Positions 1 through 10,673 of a DNA stretch of 64,000 nucleotides are shown here, piece after piece (the stretch's first letter is position 1; each line of letters begins with the position of its first letter). The stretch is from CAJBVW01 sp964457335 (GTDB taxonomy: Bacteria > Myxococcota_A > UBA796 > SXON01). Location of the stretch: the NCBI GenBank assembly GCA_964457335.1, contig CAYWGD010000002.1:186001-250000 (forward strand). Reading direction: 5' to 3'. Both the position numbers and the translations under genes were made by a program. Below the pieces are notes generated by a model that saw nothing but the letters and a program-made list of their open reading frames with translations, was not told the origin of the DNA and searched no databases.

Positions 1-310
1 GCAAGCAAGAATCATGCCGCTTGGCGGTCCCGATGCGCCTGCGCTTCGCCGACGCGCGCCGGCAGTCTGGAGGATTGCTGATAAGCAGGCATGAACCTAT
101 ACTTCGGTCAGGCGTCACCAGTTCGGGGGGCAGTAGGGGAGCGGCAAGGATGCCCGGCTCCCCGCCGGAGGTGTGTCCTCGGCTTGACGACGCAGAGGCG
201 GGGATTAGCATCTGCGAGGCTTCGGCGCGCACGGCTGTGTGCGGGCCGATCAAGTAGCTTCTAGGTGAATTTCCGCGCTGCGGCGCCACTCGGAGAGGGA
301 GGACGTTTCC
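1..310. other. non-coding leader region upstream of dnaK
   Basis: I find no convincing gene in these first 310 bases. The short open frames here lack a ribosome binding site and do not look like protein. The region holds a sigma-70-like promoter candidate near 75-103, a leader of about 200 nt, and the dnaK ribosome binding site just before 311. No CIRCE-type inverted repeat (TTAGCACTC...GAGTGCTAA) is visible, so HrcA control of dnaK is not supported. Confidence 0.6.
75..103 (+). promoter_or_regulatory. candidate sigma-70 promoter for dnaK-dnaJ
   Basis: TTGCTG at 75-80 and TATACT at 98-103 are separated by exactly 17 bases, a good match to TTGACA-17-TATAAT in an otherwise GC-rich region. Transcription would begin near 110 and leave a leader of about 200 nt before dnaK. 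The match is by inspection only. Confidence 0.45.
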
Positions 311-2224
<1,914 letters not shown>

Positions 2225-2242
2225 CAGTCAGGGCGGCGGATC

Positions 2243-2267
2243 GAGGGCGGCCGAAGAGGCCGCCCTC
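2243..2267 (+). terminator. hairpin between dnaK and dnaJ
   Basis: GAGGGCGGCC, a GAAGA loop, then GGCCGCCCTC form a perfect 10-bp stem. It starts 19 bases after the dnaK stop and ends shortly before the dnaJ ribosome binding site (TTGGAGGA, 2272-2279). There is no U-tract. It may act as a partial terminator, an mRNA stabiliser, or a way to set the dnaK:dnaJ ratio. Confidence 0.45.
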
Positions 2268-2285
2268 CCTCTTGGAGGATGACGG

Positions 2286-3401
2286 ATGGCGGCGAAGCGC
2301 GACTACTACGAGGTCCTCGGCGTGGCACGAGGTGCCTCGGCCAGCGAGGTCAAGAAGGCCTTCCGTCAGATGGCGATGAAGTTCCACCCGGACAAGAACC
2401 CGGGGGACAAGGAGGCCGAGGCGCGCTTCAAGGAAGTGGCCGAGGCCTACGAGATCCTCGGGGACGACCAGAAGCGGCAGATGTACGACCGCTTCGGGCA
2501 CGAGGGCGTGAGCGGCGCGGGGTTCCAGGGCGGGTTCCAGAACTCCGAGGAGATCTTCTCCCACTTCTCCGACATCTTCGGCGACCTCTTCGGGTTCGGC
2601 GGCGGTGGCGGAGGGCGGCGCCGTGGCCCGCGCCGGGGCCCGGACCTCGAGTACCCCCTCACCATCGACTTCCTCGAAGCCGCCAAGGGCTGCGAGAAGG
2701 AGATCCAGGTCCCCAAGCACGCCGTCTGCGGCGAGTGCGACGGGACGGGGGCGGCGGCCGGGAGCCAGCCGCAGGTGTGCGCGACGTGCCGGGGCGCGGG
2801 CGAGGTGGTCCAGGCGCAGATGTTCCTGCGCATCCGCACCACCTGCCCGAGCTGCAGCGGGCGAGGCAAGGTGATCAAGGATCCGTGCAAGTCCTGCGAG
2901 GGGTCGGGCCGCACGCGGATCAGCGAGCGGTTGAAGGTCAACATCCCCGCCGGCATCGACGACGGGATGCAGCTCCGGCTGCAGGGGAAGGGCGACGCCG
3001 GCGATCCCGGCGCCCCTCCGGGCGACCTCTACATCACCGTACGAATCGCGGAGCACGAGATCTTCGGGCGGGACGGGCACAACGTCCTCTGCCAGGTCCC
3101 GATCAGCTACGCGACGGCGTGCCTCGGGGGGGACATCTCCGTCCCGACGATCGACGGGGAGGAGCCCCTGACGATCGAGCGGGGCACCCCCTCCGGGAAG
3201 GTCTACACCTTGCGCGACAAGGGGATCCCGGCGATCAACGGGCGCGGGCGGGGCGACCAGCTGGTCCAGGTGGTCGTCGCGGTGCCGAAGACGCTCTCCG
3301 CGAAGGAGGAGGAGCTCATCCGCCAGCTCGCGTCGCTGCAGGAAGCAAAAGTTACCGATCGGAGCATCTGGAAGGAATTCCTGAACCGCTGGACGAGCTA
3401 G
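2286..3401 (+). CDS. dnaJ: co-chaperone DnaJ (Hsp40)
   Basis: DnaJ stimulates DnaK ATP hydrolysis and hands over unfolded substrates. This is a complete type I Hsp40 of 371 aa. The J domain at residues 5-70 contains the HPD triad (FHPDKNPGD). A Gly/Phe-rich stretch follows, ending in a run of glycines and arginines near 105-120. The zinc-finger region has all four CxxCxGxG modules (CGECDGTG, CATCRGAG, CPSCSGRG, CKSCEGSG). Two beta-sandwich client-binding domains end the protein. The ATG is preceded by GGAGGA with normal spacing. It follows dnaK in the same direction, as in many bacteria. Confidence 0.97.
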   Translation: MAAKRDYYEVLGVARGASASEVKKAFRQMAMKFHPDKNPGDKEAEARFKEVAEAYEILGDDQKRQMYDRFGHEGVSGAGFQGGFQNSEEIFSHFSDIFGDLFGFGGGGGGRRRGPRRGPDLEYPLTIDFLEAAKGCEKEIQVPKHAVCGECDGTGAAAGSQPQVCATCRGAGEVVQAQMFLRIRTTCPSCSGRGKVIKDPCKSCEGSGRTRISERLKVNIPAGIDDGMQLRLQGKGDAGDPGAPPGDLYITVRIAEHEIFGRDGHNVLCQVPISYATACLGGDISVPTIDGEEPLTIERGTPSGKVYTLRDKGIPAINGRGRGDQLVQVVVAVPKTLSAKEEELIRQLASLQEAKVTDRSIWKEFLNRWTS

Positions 3402-3441
3402 AGCGGCGGCGTCGGGGCGCGGTCGCCCCGCGGGAGGACGG

Positions 3442-4449
3442 ATGGCTGGGATGGAGGAGCTCCCCACCGGGACGGTGCCGGCGGGCCTGGGGGACGAGCT
3501 CGCGGAGGCGGCGCGGGACCTCGCGGAGGTCCGGCGGCAGGTCGCGCGGGTGATCGTGGGCCAGAAGTACATGATCGACCGGCTCCTGATCGCGCTCCTC
3601 GCGGATGGGCACATCCTGCTCGAGGGCGTGCCCGGTCTCGCGAAGACCACCGCGGTGAAGGCGCTGGCGAACACGCTCCACGCCGAGTTCTCGCGCATCC
3701 AGTTCACGCCCGACCTCCTCCCGGCGGACGTGCTCGGCACCCAGATCTACAACCCGCGGGACGGGGCCTTCTCCACGCGGAAGGGCCCGATCTTCACGAA
3801 CATCCTCCTGGCCGACGAGATCAACCGCGCGCCTGCAAAGGTGCAGTCCGCGCTGTTGGAGGCCATGCAGGAGCGGCAGGTCACGCTCGCCGAGCAGACC
3901 TTCACGCTGCCGCGCCCCTTCCTCGTGCTCGCGACCCAGAACCCCATCGAGCAGGAGGGCACGTACCCCCTGCCCGAGGCGCAGGTCGACCGGTTCATGA
4001 TGAAGCTCGTGGTGAGCTATCCGACGGCCGACGAGGAGCGCCAGATCCTGGAGCGGAGCGCCCTGCCCTCGGTACGGCCCGACGTGGTGCTGGATCCCGC
4101 GCGCATCCTCCGCATGCAGGACCTCGCGCGCCGCGTCACCATCAAGCCGATGCTCGCCGGGTACATCGTCAACCTCGTGCAGGCCACGCGCCAGCCCGGG
4201 GCCCTGTCCACGCGCCTCGCCCGGCTCGTCCAGTTCGGCGCGTCCCCGCGGGCGACGATCTCGCTGGCGGCGGCGGCCCGTGCCGCGGCGCTCCTCGACG
4301 GGCGCGAGTTCGCCACCCCGGACGACGTGAAGGAGGTGGCCCTCGACGTGCTCCGCCACCGCGTGCTGCTCACGTACGAGGCGGAGGCCGAGCAGGTGAC
4401 GCCGGACCACGTGATCCGCGAGCTGCTCTCCACGGTGAAGACGCCCTGA
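3442..4449 (+). CDS. MoxR-family AAA+ ATPase
   Basis: This is a MoxR-class AAA+ ATPase of 335 aa, a cytosolic chaperone-like enzyme that usually acts with VWA-domain proteins to mature or insert metal-enzyme or envelope complexes. Walker A is GVPGLAKT at residues 62-69, Walker B is ILLADEIN at 121-128, and sensor-1 lies in LVLATQNPIEQEG. The C-terminal AAA lid is present. It is the first gene of the Bat operon (MoxR, DUF58, membrane protein, BatA, BatB-C, BatD, BatE), which fixes its likely partners as the VWA proteins downstream. GGGAGGA precedes the ATG. Confidence 0.93.
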   Translation: MAGMEELPTGTVPAGLGDELAEAARDLAEVRRQVARVIVGQKYMIDRLLIALLADGHILLEGVPGLAKTTAVKALANTLHAEFSRIQFTPDLLPADVLGTQIYNPRDGAFSTRKGPIFTNILLADEINRAPAKVQSALLEAMQERQVTLAEQTFTLPRPFLVLATQNPIEQEGTYPLPEAQVDRFMMKLVVSYPTADEERQILERSALPSVRPDVVLDPARILRMQDLARRVTIKPMLAGYIVNLVQATRQPGALSTRLARLVQFGASPRATISLAAAARAAALLDGREFATPDDVKEVALDVLRHRVLLTYEAEAEQVTPDHVIRELLSTVKTP

Positions 4450-4462
4450 GCCGAGGAACCGC

Positions 4463-5320
4463 GTGCTTTCGCCCGAAGAGCTCCGCCAGATCCGCCGCCT
4501 CTCGGTCCAGGCCGGGCGTCGCGTCGACAGCCTGCTGGCCGGCGACTACCGCTCCGCCTTCAAGGGCAGCGGCATGGAGTTCGAGGAGGTGCGCCCGTAC
4601 GTCCCCGGTGACGACGTGCGGCGCATCGACTGGAACGTCACGGCCCGCACGGGCGAGGCGTGGCTCAAGGAGTTCCGGGAGGAGCGGGAGCTCACGCTGC
4701 TCGTGCTGCTCGACGTGAGCGGGTCCGTCCGCTTCGGCTCCGGCGGGCGCGACGGGCGCACGGACAAGCGGCTCCAGATGGCCCGCGTGGCCGGAGGCCT
4801 CGCCTACGCGGCGCTGCGCACCGGCGACCGGGTGGGGCTCTTGAGCTTCAGCGATCGGATCCACCACTTCCTACCGCCCCGCCGCAGCCGCGGGCACGCC
4901 TGGCAGGTGATCCGCGCGGCGTTCGAGCACCACGGGGACGACCACGGGACCGACATCGCCGGCGCGCTGGCCTACGCCTCGAAGGTGCTCAAGCGCCGCG
5001 CGGTGGTCGCCGTGCTCTCGGACTTCCTCGCCGCGCGCCCCTTCGGCAGCGAGATGGGCGCGCTCGTGCGCCGCCACCGCACGCACGCGCTCCTCTTCCA
5101 CGATCCCCGCGAGGCGGCGCTCCCGCCCGTGGGGCTGGTGACGCTGCAGGACGCGGAGACCGGGCAGGTGCGGGTGGTCGACGCCTCCCGGGTCCACGCG
5201 ACCCGCCCGGTGGACGCGCGGCTCGCCGAGCTGCGGCGGCACGGCGTCCGCGCGAGCGCGGTCGCGACGACCGACGACGCGTTCATCCGTCTCCAGCAGC
5301 ACTTCCGGGGGGCGCGATGA
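4463..5320 (+). CDS. DUF58 domain protein of the Bat operon
   Basis: A 285 aa protein of the DUF58 family, a degenerate von Willebrand A-like fold found beside MoxR ATPases. The family signature GSGMEFEEVRPYVPGDDVRRIDWN lies near residues 33-56 and a MIDAS-like DVSGS follows near residue 80. It starts at GTG, 14 bases after the MoxR stop, with GAGGAA upstream. Its last bases overlap the ATG of the next gene (ATGA), so translation is probably coupled. Its exact biochemical role is unknown; it is thought to be a MoxR partner. Confidence 0.9.
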   Translation: MLSPEELRQIRRLSVQAGRRVDSLLAGDYRSAFKGSGMEFEEVRPYVPGDDVRRIDWNVTARTGEAWLKEFREERELTLLVLLDVSGSVRFGSGGRDGRTDKRLQMARVAGGLAYAALRTGDRVGLLSFSDRIHHFLPPRRSRGHAWQVIRAAFEHHGDDHGTDIAGALAYASKVLKRRAVVAVLSDFLAARPFGSEMGALVRRHRTHALLFHDPREAALPPVGLVTLQDAETGQVRVVDASRVHATRPVDARLAELRRHGVRASAVATTDDAFIRLQQHFRGAR

Positions 5321-6111
5321 CGCCGCTCCTCCTGCTCGCGCTGGCCTGCGGCGGCCCGAGTCCGTCCACGCTCGCCGACGCGCCGCCCGTCTGGCTGGAG
5401 GCGCGCCACGTGGACGAGGGCCAGCCCGTGCGCGTGCACGTCCCCGCCGGGACCACCCTGCCTGCGGTCGAGGGGATCACGGCGACCCAGGTGGTGACGG
5501 GGGATGACGGCTCGGCCACCTGGGAGCTTCGCGGCGCCGCCGGCTCCTACGTCCTGGAGGTCCCGAGCGCGTCCGGGGAGCCCACGCGACTCTTCTTCGA
5601 CATCGGCGTGGAGGGCCCGACCGGCGGCCCGATGCAGGACATCGCCTCCCTGCCGCCGCCCACGCCTCCGCTGTGGCCGCGCGTCGCCGCCGCGGTCGCC
5701 GCGGTGGGGTTCGTCGTGGCGGCCGCGGCCCTGGCCTGGCGGAAGCTCAAGCCGGCGCCGCCGCCCCCGCCGCCCGAGCCGCCGGATCGCATCGCGCGCC
5801 GTGCGTGGGCCGCGCTGCGGCTGCGGGACGACCTCCCGCCCGATGTGCTCGCCGCCGAGCTCTCCGCCGTGTACCGGCGCTACCTGGAGGCCGTCCACCG
5901 GTGGCCCGCCACCTCGCGCACCTCGCGCGAGATCCTCGACGCGCTCGCCGGCGACCTGCCCGCGGTCCAGCTCGACCGCGCGCGTCGACTGTTGAACGCC
6001 ATGGACATCGTCCGCTTCAGCGACCGGTCCACGCACGAGGGCTTCTTCAGCGCGCTGGACGCCGACTTCGAGGCGCTCCTGGCGGCGCCCGTGCGGAGCG
6101 CCCGTGCTTGA
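5317..6111 (+). CDS. Bat-operon membrane lipoprotein, DUF4381-like
   Basis: The predicted 264 aa protein starts at the ATG that overlaps the DUF58 stop codon. The N-terminus MTPLLLLALAC looks like a short lipoprotein signal with Cys11 as the acylated residue. An outer beta-rich segment follows. A single transmembrane helix lies near residues 125-145, then a Pro-rich linker and a cytosolic helical segment of about 100 residues (ARRAWAALRLR...SREILDAL) like that of DUF4381 proteins in Bat operons. It may anchor the VWA proteins at the inner membrane. The family call rests on position and architecture. Confidence 0.7.
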   Translation: MTPLLLLALACGGPSPSTLADAPPVWLEARHVDEGQPVRVHVPAGTTLPAVEGITATQVVTGDDGSATWELRGAAGSYVLEVPSASGEPTRLFFDIGVEGPTGGPMQDIASLPPPTPPLWPRVAAAVAAVGFVVAAAALAWRKLKPAPPPPPPEPPDRIARRAWAALRLRDDLPPDVLAAELSAVYRRYLEAVHRWPATSRTSREILDALAGDLPAVQLDRARRLLNAMDIVRFSDRSTHEGFFSALDADFEALLAAPVRSARA

Positions 6112-7069
6112 GTGGATGCACCCGGGCTGGTTCGCTGCGCTGCCGCTCGCGCTCCTGCCGTGGATCGCGTGGCTCCGGCCGCACACGCTGCGCTTCTCGG
6201 CCCTCGCCAGCGTGCGCGCGCCGCGCAACTGGCGCAGCGTCGCCGCCCTGCTCGTGCCGCTCCTGGAGTGTGTCGCCATCGCGGGCGTGGTGCTCGCCCT
6301 CGCGCGCCCCCAGGAAGTGCGCCGCGAGACCGTCCGCGAGTCCCAAGGCATCGACATCCTGCTCGCCATCGACACCAGCGGGTCGATGCGGGAGCGCGAC
6401 ATGCGTGCGGGCACCCGCGAGCTCTCGCGGCTCCAGGCCGCGCAGGTGGTCATGGCGCAGTTCGTCGAGGGGCGGCCCGACGACCGCGTCGGGCTCGAGG
6501 TGTTCGGCGAGGAGGCCTTCGTCCAGGTGCCGCTGACGCTCGACCACGAAGCGCTCACGGCCTTCGTCGCGGAGCTGGACATCGGCATGGCGGGGCAGGG
6601 GGCCACCGCCGTCGGCACCGCGATCGCGGTGGGCGCCAAGCGGATGAAGGAACTCGAGGCGCCGTCCCGTGTCCTGATCCTCGTGACCGACGGCCGTTCG
6701 AACGCAGGGACGATCTCCCCCCTCCAGGCGGCCGAGGCGGCGGCGGCGCTCGGCATCCGCGTCTACACGATCGGCGTGGGGGCCGCGTCGCGCGGCGGGC
6801 TGTTCGGGATGATGGGCGGCGGCGCCGACATCGACGAGCGGTCGCTCCGCGCGATCGCGGCCACGACCGGCGGACGCTACTACCGCGCGGCCGACACCGA
6901 GTCGCTCGCCCAGGTGTACGCCGAGATCGACCAGCTCGAGCGGTCCAGCGCCCGGACGAAGGAGTTCGTGCACCGGGACGAGCGCTACCTCCTGCCGCTC
7001 CTCCCCGCGGTCGTGGCGTTCCTCGCGCAGCTGGCCCTCGGCGCCACGATCTTCCGGAGGGTGCCTTGA
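6104..7069 (+). CDS. batA: BatA-like VWA domain membrane protein
   Basis: A 321 aa Bat (Bacteroides aerotolerance) family protein. It has an N-terminal membrane-anchored segment with helices near residues 8-22 and 47-67, a von Willebrand A domain facing the periplasm, and a final transmembrane helix near 300-318. The MIDAS metal site is intact: DTSGS at residues 90-94, a conserved Thr in the middle of the domain, and VTDGRSN later. The GTG start lies inside the end of the previous gene (8-nt overlap). It probably forms a membrane complex with BatB and MoxR. Bat proteins are linked to oxidative stress tolerance in some species, but the mechanism is not settled. Confidence 0.88.
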   Translation: MLEWMHPGWFAALPLALLPWIAWLRPHTLRFSALASVRAPRNWRSVAALLVPLLECVAIAGVVLALARPQEVRRETVRESQGIDILLAIDTSGSMRERDMRAGTRELSRLQAAQVVMAQFVEGRPDDRVGLEVFGEEAFVQVPLTLDHEALTAFVAELDIGMAGQGATAVGTAIAVGAKRMKELEAPSRVLILVTDGRSNAGTISPLQAAEAAAALGIRVYTIGVGAASRGGLFGMMGGGADIDERSLRAIAATTGGRYYRAADTESLAQVYAEIDQLERSSARTKEFVHRDERYLLPLLPAVVAFLAQLALGATIFRRVP

Positions 7070-9063
7070 GCTGGGCGCGACCGGACCTCCTCGCCCTCCT
7101 GCTGGTGGTGCCCGTCGTGCTGGTCGGCGTCATCCTCGCCGAGCGGGCGCGTCGGCGCGTGCTGCTCGCGCTCGCGGCCATCGAGACGCTGCCGGTGCTC
7201 GTCTCCGGCGCGGTCGCCCGCGCGCGCGCCGTCCAGGCCGCGCTGGCCACGGTCGCCGCGTTGGGGCTCGCGCTCGCCGCCGCCGGCCCGCGGCTCGGCT
7301 TCGAGTGGCAGCAGCAGTCGGTCGAGGGGGTCTCGCTCGTCGTGGTGCTCGACGTGTCGCGCAGCATGGACGCGCAGGACGTGACGCCGTCCCGCCTCGA
7401 GCGGGCGCGTCGCGAGATCGTGGACCTCGTCGGGCTGTTGCGGGGCGACGCGGTGGGCCTCGTGATCTTCGCGGCCGGCCCGTACGTCCGCATCCCGCTC
7501 ACGGTCGACTACGACACGTTCCTGTGGGCGGTCGAGGACAGCTCGTCGGACACCATCCGCGCCCAGGGCAGCGCGCTCTCCGGCGCGGTGACCGCCGCGA
7601 CGGGCCTCCTCGAGAAGGCGACCGGCTCAGGCAAGGCGATCCTCGTGGTGAGCGACGGCGAGGGGCACGACACCGACACGGAGATCGACGCCGCGCTCGA
7701 GCGCGCGCGTGCGGCTGGCGTCCGCATCTACGCCCTCGGCGTCGGCGAGCCCGGCGGGGCGCCGATCCCGGTGGCGACGGGGGGCTTCAAGAAGGACAAC
7801 ACGGGCAACGTCGTGCTCAGCCGTCTCGACGAGGCGGCGCTCCAGCGCCTTGCCGCCGCCACCGGAGGCGCGTACGTGCGGGCCGTGGCCTCCGACGACG
7901 ACGTGCGCGCGCTCTATGTGGACGAGATCCGTGGCAAGCTCGACGCCGCCGAGCGCGGCGTGCGTCGCGAGAAGTTGTGGCACGAGCGCTTCCAGTGGCC
8001 GCTGGCGGGGGCGCTCCTCGCGATGGTGGCGTCCTCGGCGCTCGGCGTGGGGCACCGCGCGCGGGGCAACGGCTCGACGACCGCCGCCGCGGCCGTCGCG
8101 CTCCTCCTGGCCGCGGTCCACCCGGCGACGGCCCTCGCCGGGCCCCGCGAGGACGGCTTCGCGGCCGTACAGGCGCAGCAGTGGGCTCGCGCGGCCGAGC
8201 TCCTCGGCCAGGCCCGGGTGGAGGATCCGGGCGACGTGCAGGTCTCCCAGGGGCTCGCAGAGGCGCTGTACCGCGCGGGCCGGTACCGCGAGGCCGAGCA
8301 GCTCTTCCGCACGCTCGCTGCGCAGGATCCCGAGCACGAGGCCGTCCACCTCTTCAACGCGGGCAACGCGGCCTACCGGGGCGGGCGGCTCGGCGACGCG
8401 CTCCAGAGCTTCCGCGGGGCCGTCGCCGCCGATCCGGAGATGAAGGCCGCCCAGGGGAACGCGGCCGCGGTGGAGAAGGAGATCGCGGCGCGCACGAGCC
8501 CGCCGCCACCCGAGGACCAGCAGAGCCAGTCGGGCCAGCAGGGGGAGCCGGGGGAGGACGGCCAGGCGGACGCGCAGCAGCAGTCCGGCCAGCCGGGTGA
8601 GCAGGGCGAGTCGGGCGAGCAGGCGCAGCAGGCGCAGCAGGGCGAACAGCAGCCGGGCCAGGGCGAGCAGCAGCCGGGCCAGGGCGAGCAGCAGCCGGGA
8701 GAGCAGGGGGACGAGCAGGCATCCGGGCAGCCGGGGGAGCAGGCCCAGGCGCAGGAAGGCACGCCGCCCGAGCCGGGTCAGCAGGGCGAGCCGCAGGCCA
8801 CCGGGGGACCCACGGACGACGACGAGGGCCGGCGCGAGGCGACCGCGGAGGGCGAGCCCACCGGGGAGCCGGGCGCCGAGGGCGAGGGGACGACCGCGCT
8901 GTCGGACGAAGGCGAGCCCGGCGCCGGCGGGACGATCGAAGGCGCGGAGAGCGGGGGGCGGGACGGGATGAGCGCCGAGCAGGCCGCGCGCCTCGTGGAC
9001 TCGATCCCCGACGGCACGCCACGGGTGGTGGTCGGCGGCGCGGACACGGAGAAGGACTGGTGA
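7066..9063 (+). CDS. batB: BatB-BatC fusion: VWA domain, TPRs and Gln/Gly/Glu-rich tail
   Basis: This 665 aa protein joins two Bat proteins that are often separate. The N-terminal half is BatB: membrane helices near residues 8-25 and 55-75, a VWA domain with MIDAS DVSRS at 96-100, and a helix near 320. The second half is BatC-like: TPR repeats (about 345-470), then a long acidic low-complexity region rich in Gln, Gly, Pro and Glu, ending in PRVVVGGADTEKDW, the typical BatC finish. The start is TTG at 7066, overlapping the BatA stop as TTGA with GGAGG just upstream. The following BatD start overlaps its stop. Confidence 0.85.
   Translation: MSWARPDLLALLLVVPVVLVGVILAERARRRVLLALAAIETLPVLVSGAVARARAVQAALATVAALGLALAAAGPRLGFEWQQQSVEGVSLVVVLDVSRSMDAQDVTPSRLERARREIVDLVGLLRGDAVGLVIFAAGPYVRIPLTVDYDTFLWAVEDSSSDTIRAQGSALSGAVTAATGLLEKATGSGKAILVVSDGEGHDTDTEIDAALERARAAGVRIYALGVGEPGGAPIPVATGGFKKDNTGNVVLSRLDEAALQRLAAATGGAYVRAVASDDDVRALYVDEIRGKLDAAERGVRREKLWHERFQWPLAGALLAMVASSALGVGHRARGNGSTTAAAAVALLLAAVHPATALAGPREDGFAAVQAQQWARAAELLGQARVEDPGDVQVSQGLAEALYRAGRYREAEQLFRTLAAQDPEHEAVHLFNAGNAAYRGGRLGDALQSFRGAVAADPEMKAAQGNAAAVEKEIAARTSPPPPEDQQSQSGQQGEPGEDGQADAQQQSGQPGEQGESGEQAQQAQQGEQQPGQGEQQPGQGEQQPGEQGDEQASGQPGEQAQAQEGTPPEPGQQGEPQATGGPTDDDEGRREATAEGEPTGEPGAEGEGTTALSDEGEPGAGGTIEGAESGGRDGMSAEQAARLVDSIPDGTPRVVVGGADTEKDW
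8641..8703 (+). repeat. 21-bp tandem repeats encoding GEQQPGQ
   Basis: Three near-identical 21-bp units encode GEQQPGQ, GEQQPGQ and GEQQPGE in the low-complexity tail of the BatB-BatC fusion. The reading frame is kept. Slippage here would change only the length of the disordered linker. Confidence 0.8.
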
Positions 9064-10673
9064 TCGCCTTCGCGCTGGTGCAGGCGGCGCTCGCCGCCCA
9101 GGTGGCCCTGCGGCTCGACAGCGACGAGCTGCGCGAGGGGCAGACGATCGGGCTCGAGCTCGTGGTGGTCGACGCCGCGCCGCGCGGGGTCCCCGAGCTC
9201 GAGGCCCCGAGCGGGCTGCAGATCGCCTACCAGGGCCAGTCCCGGCAGCGGCAGATCATCAACTTCCAGTCGACGTCGACCACGACGTTCACGTACGCGC
9301 TCACGGCGCTCACGCCCGGCGACTACGTGCTCGACGCCCTGACGGTGCAGACCGACGCCGGCGCGCTCACGACCGCGCCGCTGAAGGTCCACGTCGACCC
9401 GCGGGCCGCCGGCGCGGTCGAGCAGATCGCGGCCTCGATCGGCACCCAGGTCGCCTGGGTGGGCCAGGTGCTGATCTACGACCTGCGCTTCCAGACCGAC
9501 AAGAAGGTCGTCAACGGCCGCTGGAGCCCCCCCGACGCGCCCGGCTTCATGGTCGAGCCGTCGGTCGAGCCGCTGACGGCGGAGTTCTCGCTGGAGCAGG
9601 ACGGGAAGCCGCTCTCCGTGATGGAGCTCCACTATCCGCTGCGCGCCACCGCGGAGGGGAAGTGGACCATCCCCGCCGGCGTCCTCCAGGCGCAATTCGC
9701 GGTGACGGACCCCCGAAAGCGTCGGCGCCCCGACAGCTTCATCGACGGGATCGGGCCCTTCGGGAACATTCGCACCGAGGTCTACTCGTCCCCGCCCATC
9801 GACGTGGAGGTCCGTCCGCCCCCCGCGGAAGGCCGCCCCGCCGACGCCTCCGGGCTCGTCGGCCGCTTCGTGGTGGAGGCGCGCGTCTCTCAGACGCAGG
9901 CGCGCGTCGGGGACACCGTCACCGTCGAGGTCGACGTGACGGGTGACGGCCCGTTGGCCGGCTACTCGCTCCCGCCGCTCACCGGCGACGGCTTCCGCGT
10001 CTACGACGATCAGCCCGTGGTCGACGCCCGCATCGAGGACGGCGCGTACCGCGCGCGCGCCAGCTTCAAGCGCGCGATCGTCCCGCAGGCCCCCGGGCGC
10101 GTCGAGGTCCCGGCCATCGAGCTGGCCTACTTCGACCCGGTCGCGGGCGCGTGGGCGCGCGCGACCACCGAGCCCATCCGGCTCGAGGTCACGGGCGAGG
10201 CCACCCAGGCCGACGTCACCACGTTCGACGAGGGCGGCGGCCGCCGCTCGGTGGACGCGCTCGGCGAGGACATCCTCCCGGTGCGCACCGAGGCGTCGCT
10301 CGGCCGTCCGCTCCCACCCGCGCTCGCCGCGACGCTCCTCCTCCCGGGGGGGCTCGCGCTCCTCGCCCAGGGCGCGGCCGCGCTCGGCCGGCGTCGGCGT
10401 CGCACGGAGACGGCGGAGCGCCCTCTGGGCTTCGCGGATCTGCCCGCGGAGCCCGAGGCGCGGCTCGCGGCCATCGAGCGCATCTTCCGGGCGCGGGTGG
10501 GCGCGCGCGTGGGCGTCGCCGCGGATGCGCTGCGGCGCGAGGATCTCGCCGCGCTCGGCCCCGCGGCCCCCGAGGCCGAGGAGCTCTACCGCGCGCTCGA
10601 GCGCTGCCGGTACGGTGGCGCGCGGCAGGTGCCGGAAGAGCGGGTCCGCGCGTTCGTCGAGGGGTTGCAGTGA
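9060..10673 (+). CDS. batD: BatD family protein
   Basis: BatD is a periplasmic protein with a C-terminal membrane anchor that belongs to the Bat complex. The 537 aa product starts at GTG, overlapping the previous stop. A short signal sequence is present (ALVQAALAA), then repeated immunoglobulin-like beta domains. Family features include the QIINFQSTSTTTFTYALT segment near residues 61-78 and the later VTGDGPLAGYSLPPL. A transmembrane helix lies near 420-440, then an Arg-rich cytosolic tail. Its stop overlaps the GTG start of the next gene. Confidence 0.87.
   Translation: MIAFALVQAALAAQVALRLDSDELREGQTIGLELVVVDAAPRGVPELEAPSGLQIAYQGQSRQRQIINFQSTSTTTFTYALTALTPGDYVLDALTVQTDAGALTTAPLKVHVDPRAAGAVEQIAASIGTQVAWVGQVLIYDLRFQTDKKVVNGRWSPPDAPGFMVEPSVEPLTAEFSLEQDGKPLSVMELHYPLRATAEGKWTIPAGVLQAQFAVTDPRKRRRPDSFIDGIGPFGNIRTEVYSSPPIDVEVRPPPAEGRPADASGLVGRFVVEARVSQTQARVGDTVTVEVDVTGDGPLAGYSLPPLTGDGFRVYDDQPVVDARIEDGAYRARASFKRAIVPQAPGRVEVPAIELAYFDPVAGAWARATTEPIRLEVTGEATQADVTTFDEGGGRRSVDALGEDILPVRTEASLGRPLPPALAATLLLPGGLALLAQGAAALGRRRRRTETAERPLGFADLPAEPEARLAAIERIFRARVGARVGVAADALRREDLAALGPAAPEAEELYRALERCRYGGARQVPEERVRAFVEGLQ

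Noticed and set aside
21..257. 78 aa frame before dnaK
   Set aside because: No ribosome site, unusual composition, overlaps the candidate promoter.
1..310. CIRCE or HrcA site upstream of dnaK
   Set aside because: No TTAGCACTC/GAGTGCTAA-like inverted repeat is visible.
4972..6756. 594 aa open frame on the minus strand in the Bat region
   Set aside because: Ser/Arg-rich antisense shadow of three overlapping genes with clear domains on the plus strand.
6112..7065. Upstream extension of the BatB-BatC frame
   Set aside because: Shadow of batA in another frame; TTG 7066 overlapping the batA stop with GGAGG is better.
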